DNA of 10,085 bases from UBA3263 sp964508865 (GCA_964508865.1 CAZDVP010000066.1:1-10085), one strand, 5' to 3'; shown: positions 1 through 7,865, numbered from the stretch's first letter. Translations and numbers: made by a program. The notes: generated by a model from the letters alone, not told the origin.

Positions 1-602
1 ATGCCGTTGCCTTCGTTGCCCATCACCACGATTGGCTGCGGTGACAGGCTCAGCGGAGTCCGGTAGAGGTCAACGCCGTCGAGAAACGTGCCCACCACCG
101 GCGCGCCACTGCGGCTCAGCGCCAGGGCCAGGTCGGCCTCGCGGTGCACCCTGACGCGGGCCAGGGCGCCCATGGTTGCCTGCACCACCTTGGGCTGGAA
201 GGCGTCGGCGGTTCCGGGGCCGGCCAGAATATCGGTGATTCCGAACCAGTCGGCCAGGCGGATAATGGTTCCGAGATTGCCGGGGTCCTGCACTGCGTCG
301 AGCGCCAGAGCCATGCGTCCCGAATAGGCAAACGGCTCGATTTCGGGCAGCTCGAACACTGCCAGCACCGGCTGGGGCGACTGCTGCTGCGACATGCGCT
401 CAATCAGTTTGCGCTCAACAACCGTTGTGCCGTTCAGCTCGGGGTGGTCGGCGGCAAAAGCGGCGGTGCAGAAGAGCTCGCGCACTTTGAAATAGGGCAG
501 CGAATCGAGCACGCAGCGGGCGCCTTCGGCCAGAAAGCATCCGGCTTCGCGGCGCCCTTTGGGGGTAGAGAGCGATTTGACGAACTTAACGATTTCCGCC
601 AT
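1..602 (-). CDS. TrmH/SpoU-family RNA 2'-O-ribose methyltransferase, 3' end missing
   Basis: The first 200 residues are visible from ATG at 602; the frame is still open at the left edge, so the C-terminus is missing. Residues 1-90 look like the small N-terminal RNA-binding (L30e-like) domain of this group, with FVKSL near the start and FLAEGARCVLDSL at 23-35. The SPOUT catalytic domain follows: motif 1 at 102-117 (DAVQDPGNLGTIIRLA) and the start of motif 2 at 191-200 (IVVMGNEGNG). Motif 3, which completes the trefoil-knot SAM site, would lie beyond the edge. Family members methylate the 2'-OH of a ribose in rRNA or tRNA using SAM. The target base cannot be told from this fragment, so no symbol is given. 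It starts 20 bases after the dsbD stop and is probably the last visible gene of the operon. The family call is secure; the substrate is unknown. Confidence 0.9.
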   Translation of the reverse strand, partial: MAEIVKFVKSLSTPKGRREAGCFLAEGARCVLDSLPYFKVRELFCTAAFAADHPELNGTTVVERKLIERMSQQQSPQPVLAVFELPEIEPFAYSGRMALALDAVQDPGNLGTIIRLADWFGITDILAGPGTADAFQPKVVQATMGALARVRVHREADLALALSRSGAPVVGTFLDGVDLYRTPLSLSPQPIVVMGNEGNG

Positions 603-622
603 TGGCCTTAGGGGAGGGTGGG

Positions 623-2554
623 TTAGCGGTTATATTCGGTCAGGGCGTCGTCGAGGAACTGCTTGAAGCGCGGAATGTTTTCGTCGTAGCCGTAGGAGGG
701 CGAAATGGCGTCGCCGTTGTTGTCGAGAACAATATAGTAGGGCTGGGAGTTGGCCGCAAACTTATGGCGCTGCAGGTAGCTCCACTTTTCGCCTATGGTC
801 GAAATGGTTACGGTGCGGCCGTTTTCCTCCACGGTGAAAGGAGCAGCAAGCGGCTTCTTGTCGTCGACCATCAGCTCGATGATAACGAAGTTATTGCCCA
901 GGGTTGAGGCGATTTCTTCGGTGTCGAACACCGCACCCTCCATTTTGCGGCAGTTCACGCAGCCATAGCCGCTGAAGTCCATGAGCACGGGCATGCCCTG
1001 TTCGGCGGCGTAGCGCATGCCTTCGTCGTAGTCGGAGAAGGTGCGGGTTTCGCCGCGGGTGTAGAGGTTGAAGTCCTGAGTGTAGAGCGGCGGAACGAAA
1101 GCGCTGACTGCTTTGAGCGGAGCGCCCCACAGGCCCGGAAGCAGATAGACCGAGAAACTGAGCGAAATGAGCGCCAGAAAGAAGGAGAACACTCCGGTTG
1201 TTGGCGCGGGCGAATCGTGGGAGAAGCGCAGTTTGCCGAGCAGATAAAGACCGAGCAGGGCGAAAATAACGACCCATAGGCTAACGAACACCTCGCGGTC
1301 GAGAATATGCCAGCCGTAGGCCAGGTCGGCAACCGAGAGGAACTTCAGCGACAGGGCCAGTTCCAGAAAGCCCAGAACAACCTTTACCGAGTTGAGCCAG
1401 CCGCCGGAGCGGGGAGCGCTTTTGAGCATCGAGGGGAAGAGGGCAAACAGGGCGAAGGGAATGGCCAGCGCAAGGGCAAAGGCGCCCATGCCAACTGCCG
1501 GACCGACAATGTTGCCCATGGTTGCGGCTTCGACCAGCAGAGTGCCGATAATCGGGCCGGTGCAGCTGAATGAAACCAGAGCCAGGGTAAAGGCCATGAA
1601 GAAGATGCTCAGCATTCCGGTTGCGTTTTCGGCGCGCGAGTCCATTGCGTTGCTCCAGCGCGAGGGAAGCTTGATGTCGAACGCACCGAAAAAGCTAATT
1701 GCGAAAACAACCAGCAGCGCAAAGAATATGAGGTTGAAAACGGCGTTGGTCGATAGGTCGTTGAGCTTGCTGGCGCCGAAAATCAGAGTGATCGCCAGGC
1801 CGAGAACAAGGTAGATAACGATGATTGAAATGCCATAGATCGACGCATCGCGCATTGAACGCGAACGCGAGGCCCCTTTTTTGAGGAAAAAGCTGACCGT
1901 CAGCGGAATCATGGGCCACACGCAGGGGGTGAACAGCGCCAGCAGGCCGCCTAAAAAACCCCACAGGAAAATCGACCAGAGCGAGGCCGAGGCAATTTCG
2001 TCGTTTTCGCCGGTGCCCGCCACCGGCGCCCACCAGGGCTGCGACGAGGGGTCGAACGCCGCGCTGCCGCCCGATGTGGCTTCGGCTGCTGCGGCTGCCT
2101 GCGGCTCATTGCCGTAGGAAAACTCGAAGGACGAGGGCGGAATGCAGTTCTGGTCGTTGCAGGCCTGGAACTTGACAACGCCGGCCAGCGCAATCGCGTC
2201 GGGGTCGGTGACCAGGAATTTCTGCACCAGAACTATGGAATTCTCCCAGAAGCGCACGCTTCCCTCGAAGGTTTCTTCGTAGAGCTCAATGGGCTCGCGG
2301 GCCGGAGTGAGCCCGCTAACCGGCTGCAGGCCGGCGGTTGCGGAATAAGTTACCGAAGTTGGTTCGGGACCGTAGTCGAGCGGAGGAAGTTCGGTGGCAT
2401 AGAGGTGCCAGCCGTCTTCAATCGAGGCCGAAAGGGTCAGCCGGGCGGAGTCGCCGCTAACGGAGAAGTCGGAGCTCCAAACAATGGGCTCCTGAAGTTG
2501 GGCGCTCAGAGCCATCGGCAGGAGCGCAAGCAGGAAAATGAACAAGCGTTTCAT
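623..2554 (-). CDS. dsbD: Thiol:disulfide interchange protein DsbD
   Basis: This 643-residue inner-membrane protein passes electrons from cytoplasmic thioredoxin to periplasmic proteins. All three DsbD modules are visible. A signal peptide (1-18, ending ALSA before Gln19) precedes an N-terminal periplasmic domain with a cysteine pair at 132 and 137. An Ala-rich linker (about 151-166) leads to a membrane domain of about eight helices (about 190-485) with the paired cysteines C211 (FTPCVWP) and C331 (SFSCTGP). A C-terminal thioredoxin-like domain carries CVNC at 532-535. The start at 2554 is chosen because it opens the signal peptide and forms TAATG with the xseB stop; an in-frame ATG at 2680 would add 42 residues lying wholly inside xseB and destroy the N-terminal signal. 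The N-terminal pair is spaced CX4C, against CX5C in E. coli as I recall it. Likely partners are periplasmic thiol reductases or cytochrome c maturation factors, none of which is encoded here. Confidence 0.93.
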   Translation of the reverse strand: MKRLFIFLLALLPMALSAQLQEPIVWSSDFSVSGDSARLTLSASIEDGWHLYATELPPLDYGPEPTSVTYSATAGLQPVSGLTPAREPIELYEETFEGSVRFWENSIVLVQKFLVTDPDAIALAGVVKFQACNDQNCIPPSSFEFSYGNEPQAAAAAEATSGGSAAFDPSSQPWWAPVAGTGENDEIASASLWSIFLWGFLGGLLALFTPCVWPMIPLTVSFFLKKGASRSRSMRDASIYGISIIVIYLVLGLAITLIFGASKLNDLSTNAVFNLIFFALLVVFAISFFGAFDIKLPSRWSNAMDSRAENATGMLSIFFMAFTLALVSFSCTGPIIGTLLVEAATMGNIVGPAVGMGAFALALAIPFALFALFPSMLKSAPRSGGWLNSVKVVLGFLELALSLKFLSVADLAYGWHILDREVFVSLWVVIFALLGLYLLGKLRFSHDSPAPTTGVFSFFLALISLSFSVYLLPGLWGAPLKAVSAFVPPLYTQDFNLYTRGETRTFSDYDEGMRYAAEQGMPVLMDFSGYGCVNCRKMEGAVFDTEEIASTLGNNFVIIELMVDDKKPLAAPFTVEENGRTVTISTIGEKWSYLQRHKFAANSQPYYIVLDNNGDAISPSYGYDENIPRFKQFLDDALTEYNR

Positions 2555-2763
2555 TATTTTTGGTCGAATTGTGCAAGAATCTGGCGGAGTTCCTCGTCGG
2601 TGGCGGTCAGGCGCGAGCGGCATTCGCCGAGTAGCTCGGTTGCGCGTCGGGTGTAGGCCGAGAGTTTGTCGATGTCGCATTTGTCGCTCTGCATGTGGGC
2701 GAGAATCTGTTCGAGTTCCGTAACGGCCTCGGTATAGGTCATTTCTTTAACGGGCTTTAGCAT
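2554..2763 (-). CDS. xseB: Exodeoxyribonuclease VII small subunit
   Basis: This 69-residue protein matches the XseB family in size and pattern: an acidic helical hairpin with YTEAVTELEQILAHMQSD (residues 9-26), then D-IDKLSAYTRRATELLGECRSRL. Several small subunits wrap the large subunit XseA to form exonuclease VII, which degrades single-stranded DNA from both ends to oligonucleotides and acts in repair. The identity is supported by the adjacent xseA, whose stop lies two bases before this ATG. The 3' end shares one base with the dsbD start (TAATG), so dsbD translation may be coupled to it. An internal Met at residue 8 (MTYTEAV) is a possible alternative start that would remove only the non-conserved leader. 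The protein has two cysteines (29 and 48) with no evident role. Confidence 0.9.
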   Translation of the reverse strand: MLKPVKEMTYTEAVTELEQILAHMQSDKCDIDKLSAYTRRATELLGECRSRLTATDEELRQILAQFDQK

Positions 2764-2765
2764 AG

Positions 2766-4070
2766 CTATTTCGATATGGAGGTTAGGGTTCCGTCGGCCA
2801 GTTCGGTTTCGAGGACTGAGCCGGACGGAATATTTGCGGCCGAGGTCACTGCCGAGCCGTTGATTCGGGTTATTGAGAAGCCGCGGGCCAGGGTGGCCTT
2901 TGGCGAGAGTGCGTCAATCAGAGCCGCGTAGCCTTTGAGGCGCGTTGCGGCATGGGCGGTTGCGTTGAGCGAGGTTGAGCGCAGGGCATCGGCCAGGCGG
3001 TCGAGGCGCCCCTGCAGGGGCATTATGCGCGTTGCCGACACTCGGGTGAGGGCTCCGGCCAGGTTGTCGAGCCGGCGGTTGGCGCGTTCAATCGCGCCGA
3101 GCGGGGCGGTTGGCAGCGCGCCGCTGATGTAGGCCAGCTGGCGGTCGGCGCCGCTGATTGCATCGGTTACGGTCTGGAGCAGCGCGCCGCCCAGGGCCAT
3201 GAGCGTTTCCAACTCGTGCTGGCCGAGCGACAGGAGCAGTTCGGCGGCAGCGGTGGGGGTTTTGACGCGCCGGCAGGCAATGTAGTCCAGAACGGTAGTG
3301 TCGCGTTCGTGGCCGATGCCAACAATTACCGGCAGCGGAAAGAGCGCCACGTTGCGGGCCAGGCGCAGGTCGTCGAAGCCGTCGAGGTCGGTTGCCGCGC
3401 CGCCGCCGCGAATAATGCACACGCAGTCGAAATCGTCGGCCCGGCGGGCAATTTCTTCGAGCTGACCGATAACGCTGGCGGCGGTTTGTGCGCCCTGCAC
3501 AACGGCCGGGAAGAGCTCGACGCTGAACCGCAGCCGCCGCGGATTGTGGAGCAGCTGGTTCATGAAGTCGCCATAGCCGGCGGCAGTCGGCGAGGAGATT
3601 ACGGCGATGCGCTGGGTGGGGCGGGGGAGTTCGAGCTGTTTGTTTTCGTCGGCCACTCCCTCGCTCATCAGAGTGTTGAGGATTTCACGGCGCCGGCGCT
3701 CGCGTTCGCCCAGGGTGAAGCCATAGTCAACGTCGGAGATGTTGAGGTTCATTCCGTAGAGCGGATGATAGCCGGCGGTTACGCAGATTTTCACTTTCAG
3801 GCCCGAGGCGAACTGCTGTCCGGTTTTCGAAAGGAACTCGAAGCGGATTTTGCGCCAGAGGTTGGCCCAGATTGTTGCGCGGGCTTTGGCCAGGGTGGTT
3901 CCCGAGGGGTCCTTCTGGAGCAGCTCCATGTAGCAATGGCCGCCGCTTTCGCGAACGTCGGAAAGCTCGGCCACGATCCAGACATTCCGGGCCATCGGGC
4001 AGGCTGCCACCAGGTCGCGCAGCAGCGTTTGCAGGTCGAGCAGCGAATAGTATTGACTTGGGCTGCTCAT
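2766..4070 (-). CDS. xseA: Exodeoxyribonuclease VII large subunit
   Basis: This 434-residue cytoplasmic nuclease subunit cuts single-stranded DNA when complexed with XseB. The N-terminal OB-fold that binds DNA spans about residues 6-115 (WIVAELSDVRESGGHCYMEL at 31-50). The catalytic domain carries the family signatures RIAVISSPTAAGYGDF (154-169), IIRGGGAATDLDGFDD (219-234), GIGHERDTTVLDYIA (251-265) and TPTAAAE (271-277). A long helical region, about 280-385, corresponds to the coiled-coil arm on which XseB assembles. The C-terminal segment has LSPKATLARGFSI (388-400) and a final ELADGTLTS. Length and architecture are those of a full-length family member. The start overlaps the upstream gene's stop by four bases (ATGA), and xseB follows after two bases, the usual pairing for making both subunits together. 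Confidence 0.97.
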   Translation of the reverse strand: MSSPSQYYSLLDLQTLLRDLVAACPMARNVWIVAELSDVRESGGHCYMELLQKDPSGTTLAKARATIWANLWRKIRFEFLSKTGQQFASGLKVKICVTAGYHPLYGMNLNISDVDYGFTLGERERRRREILNTLMSEGVADENKQLELPRPTQRIAVISSPTAAGYGDFMNQLLHNPRRLRFSVELFPAVVQGAQTAASVIGQLEEIARRADDFDCVCIIRGGGAATDLDGFDDLRLARNVALFPLPVIVGIGHERDTTVLDYIACRRVKTPTAAAELLLSLGQHELETLMALGGALLQTVTDAISGADRQLAYISGALPTAPLGAIERANRRLDNLAGALTRVSATRIMPLQGRLDRLADALRSTSLNATAHAATRLKGYAALIDALSPKATLARGFSITRINGSAVTSAANIPSGSVLETELADGTLTSISK

Positions 4071-4654
4071 TTCTTTTTCAGCGGTTTGAAGCCTTTGTCG
4101 GTCCAGAGGAAGCGCATGAATGGGAGCATTTTTTCGCGCTCCTCGCCGGTGTTGGTCAGCGTCAGTATGCCCGAAGTGGGGTCAAACAGATATTCGGCCA
4201 TGACGATTGGCGGCAGCTGCGATTCAACGACTCCCCAGGCCGAAGCCTGCGGCTCGTTCCATAGCTTGGGCAGGGGCTTCCAGTCGGTGTCGAAAAGCGC
4301 CAGGCGCGAGTCGGTGAAGTCGCCGCTGAGTGTTTCAATCACGCAATAGACCGTTTTCTTTTTCAGCGGCAGCAGGTGGATTGTCAGCACCCGGCCGGGC
4401 GAGGTCTGAACCTCAACCCTGGCCGAGTCGAGCGCCAGGATGCGGGCTTCGGTGCCGAGCAGGTTGCGCTCCGAGTGGTTCATCATTCCGGCCTGGGCAT
4501 AGTCGATGAGGTCGCGCACGGTGCGCTGCTCCAGCGGGGTCAGCAGCGCCGAGGGGGCGGAGCGGAGCGCCCCGGCGGCCGTTGGGTTGGCCGGCAGGGA
4601 GCAGGGCATTGCGGCCACCAGGGCCGCTATGATGGCGAGGGCGATTTTGCGCAC
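4067..4654 (-). CDS. Exported protein, probably DUF3256 family
   Basis: This 195-residue protein of unknown function has a basic, hydrophobic signal peptide (MRKIALAIIAALVAAMPCSLPAN). Cys18 is not in a convincing lipobox, so a soluble periplasmic protein is more likely than a lipoprotein. Residues 37-60 (LLTPLEQRTVRDLIDYAQAGM), RNLLG at 63-67, the TIHLLPLKKKTVYCVIETL strand region at 91-109 and FDTDWKPLP at 121-129 follow the pattern I recall for DUF3256, a family confined to Bacteroidales. That assignment is from memory and was not searched. The motif PLKKK occurs twice, at 96-100 and at the very C-terminus (191-195). The gene lies five bases after frr and its TGA overlaps the xseA ATG (ATGA), so it is co-transcribed and probably translationally coupled to the nuclease gene. 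No catalytic motif is apparent. Confidence 0.72.
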   Translation of the reverse strand: MRKIALAIIAALVAAMPCSLPANPTAAGALRSAPSALLTPLEQRTVRDLIDYAQAGMMNHSERNLLGTEARILALDSARVEVQTSPGRVLTIHLLPLKKKTVYCVIETLSGDFTDSRLALFDTDWKPLPKLWNEPQASAWGVVESQLPPIVMAEYLFDPTSGILTLTNTGEEREKMLPFMRFLWTDKGFKPLKKK

Positions 4655-4659
4655 CGGAA

Positions 4660-5220
4660 TCAGACAGTGAGGATTTCCTTCTCCTTGGCGGCGAAGAGGT
4701 CGTCGATTTTTTTCAGATATTTGTCGTGGAGCTTCTGGGCGGATGCTTCGGCGTCTTTTTCAACGTCTTCGGGCATGCCCTGCTTAATGGCTTTTTTCAG
4801 GCCGTCGATAGCGTCGCGGCGGGCGTTGCGCACGCTGACTTTGGCGTTTTCGGCTTCGCCTTTGCTCTGCTTGACCAGGGCTTTGCGGCGTTCTTCGGTC
4901 AGCGGGGGAATTGCCAGGCGGATAACTTCGCCGTTGTTTTCGGGCGTGATTCCGAGTTCGGAGTTGATGATAGCCTTTTCGATTTCCTTGAACATCGATT
5001 TTTCCCAGGGGGTGATAACGATGGTGCGGGCGTCGGGAACGCTGACGTTGGCCACGTTGGAAATGGGGGCTGCGGAGCCGTAGTAGTCAACGCGGATGCC
5101 GTCGAGCAGCTTCGGGTTGGCCTTGCCGGCGCGGATATGGCTGAGGGCTTCGTCGAGGAACTCAACTGCAAGCTGCATTTTTTCTTCGGCGGGGTCGAGA
5201 TAGGTCTTGGGGTTAGTCAT
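4660..5220 (-). CDS. frr: Ribosome recycling factor (RRF)
   Basis: This 186-residue protein is the normal length for RRF, which splits the post-termination ribosome together with EF-G and IF3 in the cytoplasm. Recognisable stretches are HIRAGKANPKLLDGIRVDYYG (28-48), PISNVANVSVPDARTIVITPWEK (52-74), IPPLTEERRKALVKQ (104-118) and VSVRNARRDAIDGLKK (128-143). The last is in the long three-helix bundle whose arginines contact 23S rRNA. The C-terminus (DLFAAKEKEIL) is the usual helix end. The start at 5220 gives the standard N-terminus. A 34-base gap separates it from queA upstream, the largest space inside this gene run, and no promoter consensus is visible in it. In many bacteria frr follows pyrH; here its neighbours are queA and an exported protein of unknown function. 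Confidence 0.98.
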   Translation of the reverse strand: MTNPKTYLDPAEEKMQLAVEFLDEALSHIRAGKANPKLLDGIRVDYYGSAAPISNVANVSVPDARTIVITPWEKSMFKEIEKAIINSELGITPENNGEVIRLAIPPLTEERRKALVKQSKGEAENAKVSVRNARRDAIDGLKKAIKQGMPEDVEKDAEASAQKLHDKYLKKIDDLFAAKEKEILTV

Positions 5221-5254
5221 TGTGGTAAGAGGGTTGGTATTAGGTGTTATAAAT

Positions 5255-6304
5255 TTAGAGAATCAGCAGTGAGTCGCCGTAGGTTCCGAAGCGATATTTC
5301 TCTTCAACGGCCACTTCGTAGCAGCGCATAACGTTTTCGTAGCCGCCAAAGGCCGCTTCCATCATAATCATGGTTGACAGCGGCAGGTGGAAGTTGGTCA
5401 CCAGCGAAGTCGGCACGCCGAAGTCATAGGGCGGGGCAATGAACTTGTTGTTCCAGCCGGCAAAGCTCTTGAGGTGTCCGCCCATGCTTTCGCCGGCCAC
5501 CATTCCGCGCAGAACCGAGGTTCCGACGGCAAGCACCTGCTTGTCGGCATCCTTGGCCTTGTTGACCATTTCAACGAGCTGGTCGCCAACCATAACTTCT
5601 TCGGAGTCGATGCGGTGTTTCGACAGGTCTTCAACGTCGATTTCGCGGAAGGTTCCCAGGCCGGAGTGAACGGTCATGAAGCCGAGGTTCACCCCCTTGA
5701 TTTCGAGGCGTTTCATCAGAATGCGGCTGAAGTGGAGGCCGGCGCCGGGGGCAACCACGGCTCCCTCCTTGGAGGCATAGACCGTCTGGAACATTTCGCC
5801 GTCGATTTCTTCGGGTTTGCGTTCAATGTGTTCGGGCAGCGGGGTGGAACCGAGGTCGAACAGGGCTTTTTTGAACTCCTCGTGCGAGCCGTCGAAGAGG
5901 AAGCGCAGCGTGCGGCCGCGGCTGGTGGTGTTGTCGATCACTTCGGCCACCATGCTTTCGTCTTCGCCAAAATAGAGCTTATTGCCGATGCGGATTTTGC
6001 GGGCGGGTTCAACGAGCACGTCCCAGAGCTTATTTTCGGCGTTGAGTTCGCGCAGCAGGAACACTTCGATTTTGGCGTTGGTGCGCTCCTTGTTGCCATA
6101 GAGCTTGGCAGGGAAGACTTTGGTGTCGTTAAACACCATAACGTCGCCGTCGCCGTAGTAGTCGATAATATCCTTGAAGATTCGGTGTTCGATTTTGCCG
6201 GTTTTGCGGTTCAGGACCATCAGGCGCGCTTCGTCGCGCTCGGCCAGGGGATACTGGGCGATGAGTTCCTGCGGGAGGTCGAAGTTGAATTGACTGAGTT
6301 TCAT
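5255..6304 (-). CDS. queA: tRNA ribosyltransferase-isomerase QueA
   Basis: This 349-residue cytoplasmic enzyme transfers and isomerises the ribosyl group of S-adenosylmethionine onto 7-aminomethyl-7-deazaguanine at the wobble position (34) of tRNAs with GUN anticodons, forming epoxyqueuosine. Family signatures are FDLPQELIAQYPLAERDEARLMVL (8-31), VMVFNDTKVFPAKLYG (55-70), VVAPGAGLHFS (183-193), VHSGLGTFR (212-220), AVGTSVLRGM (259-268) and TNFHLPLSTMIMM (303-315). The protein is full length, ending in the characteristic YRFGTYGDSLLIL. Its ATG overlaps the truB TGA by four bases (ATGA), so two tRNA-modification enzymes are made from coupled frames. No other queuosine gene (queC, queD, queE, queF, tgt, queG or queH) lies in the window. 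Confidence 0.97.
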   Translation of the reverse strand: MKLSQFNFDLPQELIAQYPLAERDEARLMVLNRKTGKIEHRIFKDIIDYYGDGDVMVFNDTKVFPAKLYGNKERTNAKIEVFLLRELNAENKLWDVLVEPARKIRIGNKLYFGEDESMVAEVIDNTTSRGRTLRFLFDGSHEEFKKALFDLGSTPLPEHIERKPEEIDGEMFQTVYASKEGAVVAPGAGLHFSRILMKRLEIKGVNLGFMTVHSGLGTFREIDVEDLSKHRIDSEEVMVGDQLVEMVNKAKDADKQVLAVGTSVLRGMVAGESMGGHLKSFAGWNNKFIAPPYDFGVPTSLVTNFHLPLSTMIMMEAAFGGYENVMRCYEVAVEEKYRFGTYGDSLLIL

Positions 6305-7032
6305 TTATTTAAACTGCTATTGTTTTCGTTGGGGATTTCGATTTCAATGGTTTTCAGCTCCTCGATGAGCGGGAGAACGTCGGCGCAGTCGTAGATTCCC
6401 ACGGAGCCTACGCGGGTGCGCCGCAGGGCGGTCAGGTGGCCGCCGCAGCCGAGCTCGGCGCCTATGTCGCGGGCAAGGGAGCGGATGTAGGTCCCTTTGC
6501 TGCAAACAATGCGCAGGCGCAGGGCGCATGCCTTCGGGTCGAAGTCGAGCAGCTCCAGCTCGCTGATAACTATGGGTTTGGCCTTGAGTTCGGGGGCTTC
6601 GCCCTTGCGCGCCATTTTGTAGGCCCGCTTGCCGTTGACCTTCACGGCCGAGAACACCGGCGGCACCTGCATTATTGCGCCGCGAAACTGACTGAGCGCG
6701 GCTTCGATGGCGGCCGGGTCAACGTTGTCGGTCGGAAACGTTTCGTCGATTTCCGTTTCGAGGTCGAAGCTGGGGGTCGTTGCGCCGAGCTGCACCGTTG
6801 CCACATATTCCTTTTCGCCGGCCTGGAGGGAGTCGATGAGCTTGGTTGCGCGGCCGGTGCAGATGAGCATAACGCCGGTGGCCAGCGGGTCGAGGGTGCC
6901 GGCATGGCCAACCTTGAAGCGCTTGACGCCATGGCGGCGCGTGAGCACTCCGCGAATGCGCTTGACTACGTCGAACGACGTCCAGTGCAACGGTTTGTCA
7001 ACCTTCAGTATTTGGCCGCTGACAAAATCCAT
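6301..7032 (-). CDS. truB: tRNA pseudouridine(55) synthase TruB
   Basis: TruB converts U55 in the T-loop of most tRNAs to pseudouridine. The 243-residue protein begins MDFVSGQILKVDKPLHWTSFDVV, the usual TruB opening. The catalytic motif GHAGTLDPLATG spans 42-53 with the nucleophile Asp48, and Tyr76 in KEYVAT matches the conserved active-site tyrosine. Further conserved blocks are QVPPVFSAVKVNGKRAYKMAR (122-142) and CSKGTYIRSLARDIG (177-191). The chain ends shortly after the catalytic domain, so the C-terminal PUA domain of longer homologues such as the E. coli enzyme is absent. The start at 7032 is preferred because it shares one base with the uppP stop (TAATG); an in-frame ATG at 7083 would add 17 Arg-rich residues lying inside uppP. 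The stop overlaps queA. Confidence 0.97.
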   Translation of the reverse strand: MDFVSGQILKVDKPLHWTSFDVVKRIRGVLTRRHGVKRFKVGHAGTLDPLATGVMLICTGRATKLIDSLQAGEKEYVATVQLGATTPSFDLETEIDETFPTDNVDPAAIEAALSQFRGAIMQVPPVFSAVKVNGKRAYKMARKGEAPELKAKPIVISELELLDFDPKACALRLRIVCSKGTYIRSLARDIGAELGCGGHLTALRRTRVGSVGIYDCADVLPLIEELKTIEIEIPNENNSSLNK

Positions 7033-7865
7033 TACCAGAACAGACACAGGGCGCCGGCAGCGGCGCAGTAAACGGCGAACCAAACGAGTTTGCCTTTCTT
7101 AACAATGTTGAGCATCCATTTGCAGGCTGCGCAGCCAACAAGGAATGAGGCCAGGAAACCAACAATCATCGGCGCGGCGCCAATGGCGGCCGTGCCGGTG
7201 GCTTCGAGCGCGTCGGGCCAGAGCAGGTCCTTGAGGTCGAGCAGGCCCTCGCCGAGAATGGGAATGATTACCATGAGGAACGAGAACTGGGCAACCTTGG
7301 CGCGGTTGTCGCCAAGCAGAATACCGGTTGCAATGGTGGTTCCGGAGCGCGAAAGACCCGGGAGCACGGCAACGGCCTGGGCGCAGCCGATAACGAAGGC
7401 GTCGAGCCAGGTTATGTCGCGGCCCTGGGGCAGCGAGGGGTCGGCGAGCATTCCGCGGGTGCGGGTGAAGTAGGCAAAGGTGAGCAGCGCGGCGGTGACG
7501 AGCAGGCATATGCCAACAACTGTCAGATTGCCGTCGAACAGCTCTGAAATCTGCTCCTTGAAGCAAACGCCGACAATGCCGACGGGAATGCACGACAGTA
7601 GAATCTTGCAAACGTAGAAGAACTTGTCGTCGCGCTGAATGGTCAGGAAAGATTTGAGTAGCGGGTAGAACTCGCGCCAGAGAATCACTATGGTCGAGAG
7701 CACCGTTGCAACATGGAGCATTATCGAGAACTCCAGCGAGGCGTCGGGGTCGAGATTCAACCCGAGAATCTGCTTCATGATTTCCAGGTGGCCGCTCGAC
7801 GATATGGGCAGATATTCGCTCAGGCCCTGAACGATTCCGAGAATGAGGGCATCAATCCAATCCAT
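7032..7865 (-). CDS. uppP: Undecaprenyl-diphosphatase UppP (BacA family)
   Basis: This 277-residue polytopic inner-membrane enzyme dephosphorylates undecaprenyl pyrophosphate to the monophosphate, regenerating the lipid carrier for peptidoglycan and surface glycans; family members confer bacitracin tolerance when abundant. The two signature regions are intact: QGLSEYLPISSSGHL (13-27), giving the acidic pair in its (E/Q)XXXE form with Gln13 and Glu17 plus His26, and PGLSRSGTTIATGILLG (169-185) with the catalytic arginine 173. Hydrophobic stretches across the whole length fit a multi-pass protein. It starts seven bases after the DUF3098 gene and its stop overlaps truB by one base. Placement after ftsX and the DUF3098 gene links lipid-carrier supply with division and envelope growth by co-expression; that link is inferred. 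Confidence 0.96.
   Translation of the reverse strand: MDWIDALILGIVQGLSEYLPISSSGHLEIMKQILGLNLDPDASLEFSIMLHVATVLSTIVILWREFYPLLKSFLTIQRDDKFFYVCKILLSCIPVGIVGVCFKEQISELFDGNLTVVGICLLVTAALLTFAYFTRTRGMLADPSLPQGRDITWLDAFVIGCAQAVAVLPGLSRSGTTIATGILLGDNRAKVAQFSFLMVIIPILGEGLLDLKDLLWPDALEATGTAAIGAAPMIVGFLASFLVGCAACKWMLNIVKKGKLVWFAVYCAAAGALCLFW

Noticed and set aside
2555..2680. Extended dsbD start at 2680
   Set aside because: It would add 42 Arg/Pro-rich residues lying entirely inside xseB and bury the clear signal peptide that begins at 2554.
3216..4349. Plus-strand open frame of 377 residues across xseA and the DUF3256-like gene
   Set aside because: It is antisense to well-supported genes in both halves, with low-complexity composition rich in Ala, Gly, Val, Glu and Phe and no recognisable motif. 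It is a GC-driven shadow.
5221..5254. Possible separate promoter for frr in the queA-frr gap
   Set aside because: The 34 bases are AT-richer than their surroundings, but no TAnnTTTG-type -7 element with a spaced TTG is present in the gap.
5387..6394. Plus-strand open frame of 335 residues opposite queA
   Set aside because: It is fully antisense to queA, shows repetitive H/F/E/G/V-rich sequence typical of the complement of this codon usage, and has no promoter or family signature.
7033..7083. Extended truB start at 7083
   Set aside because: The extra 17 residues are Arg-rich, lie within uppP and do not resemble the TruB N-terminus, which starts well at 7032.
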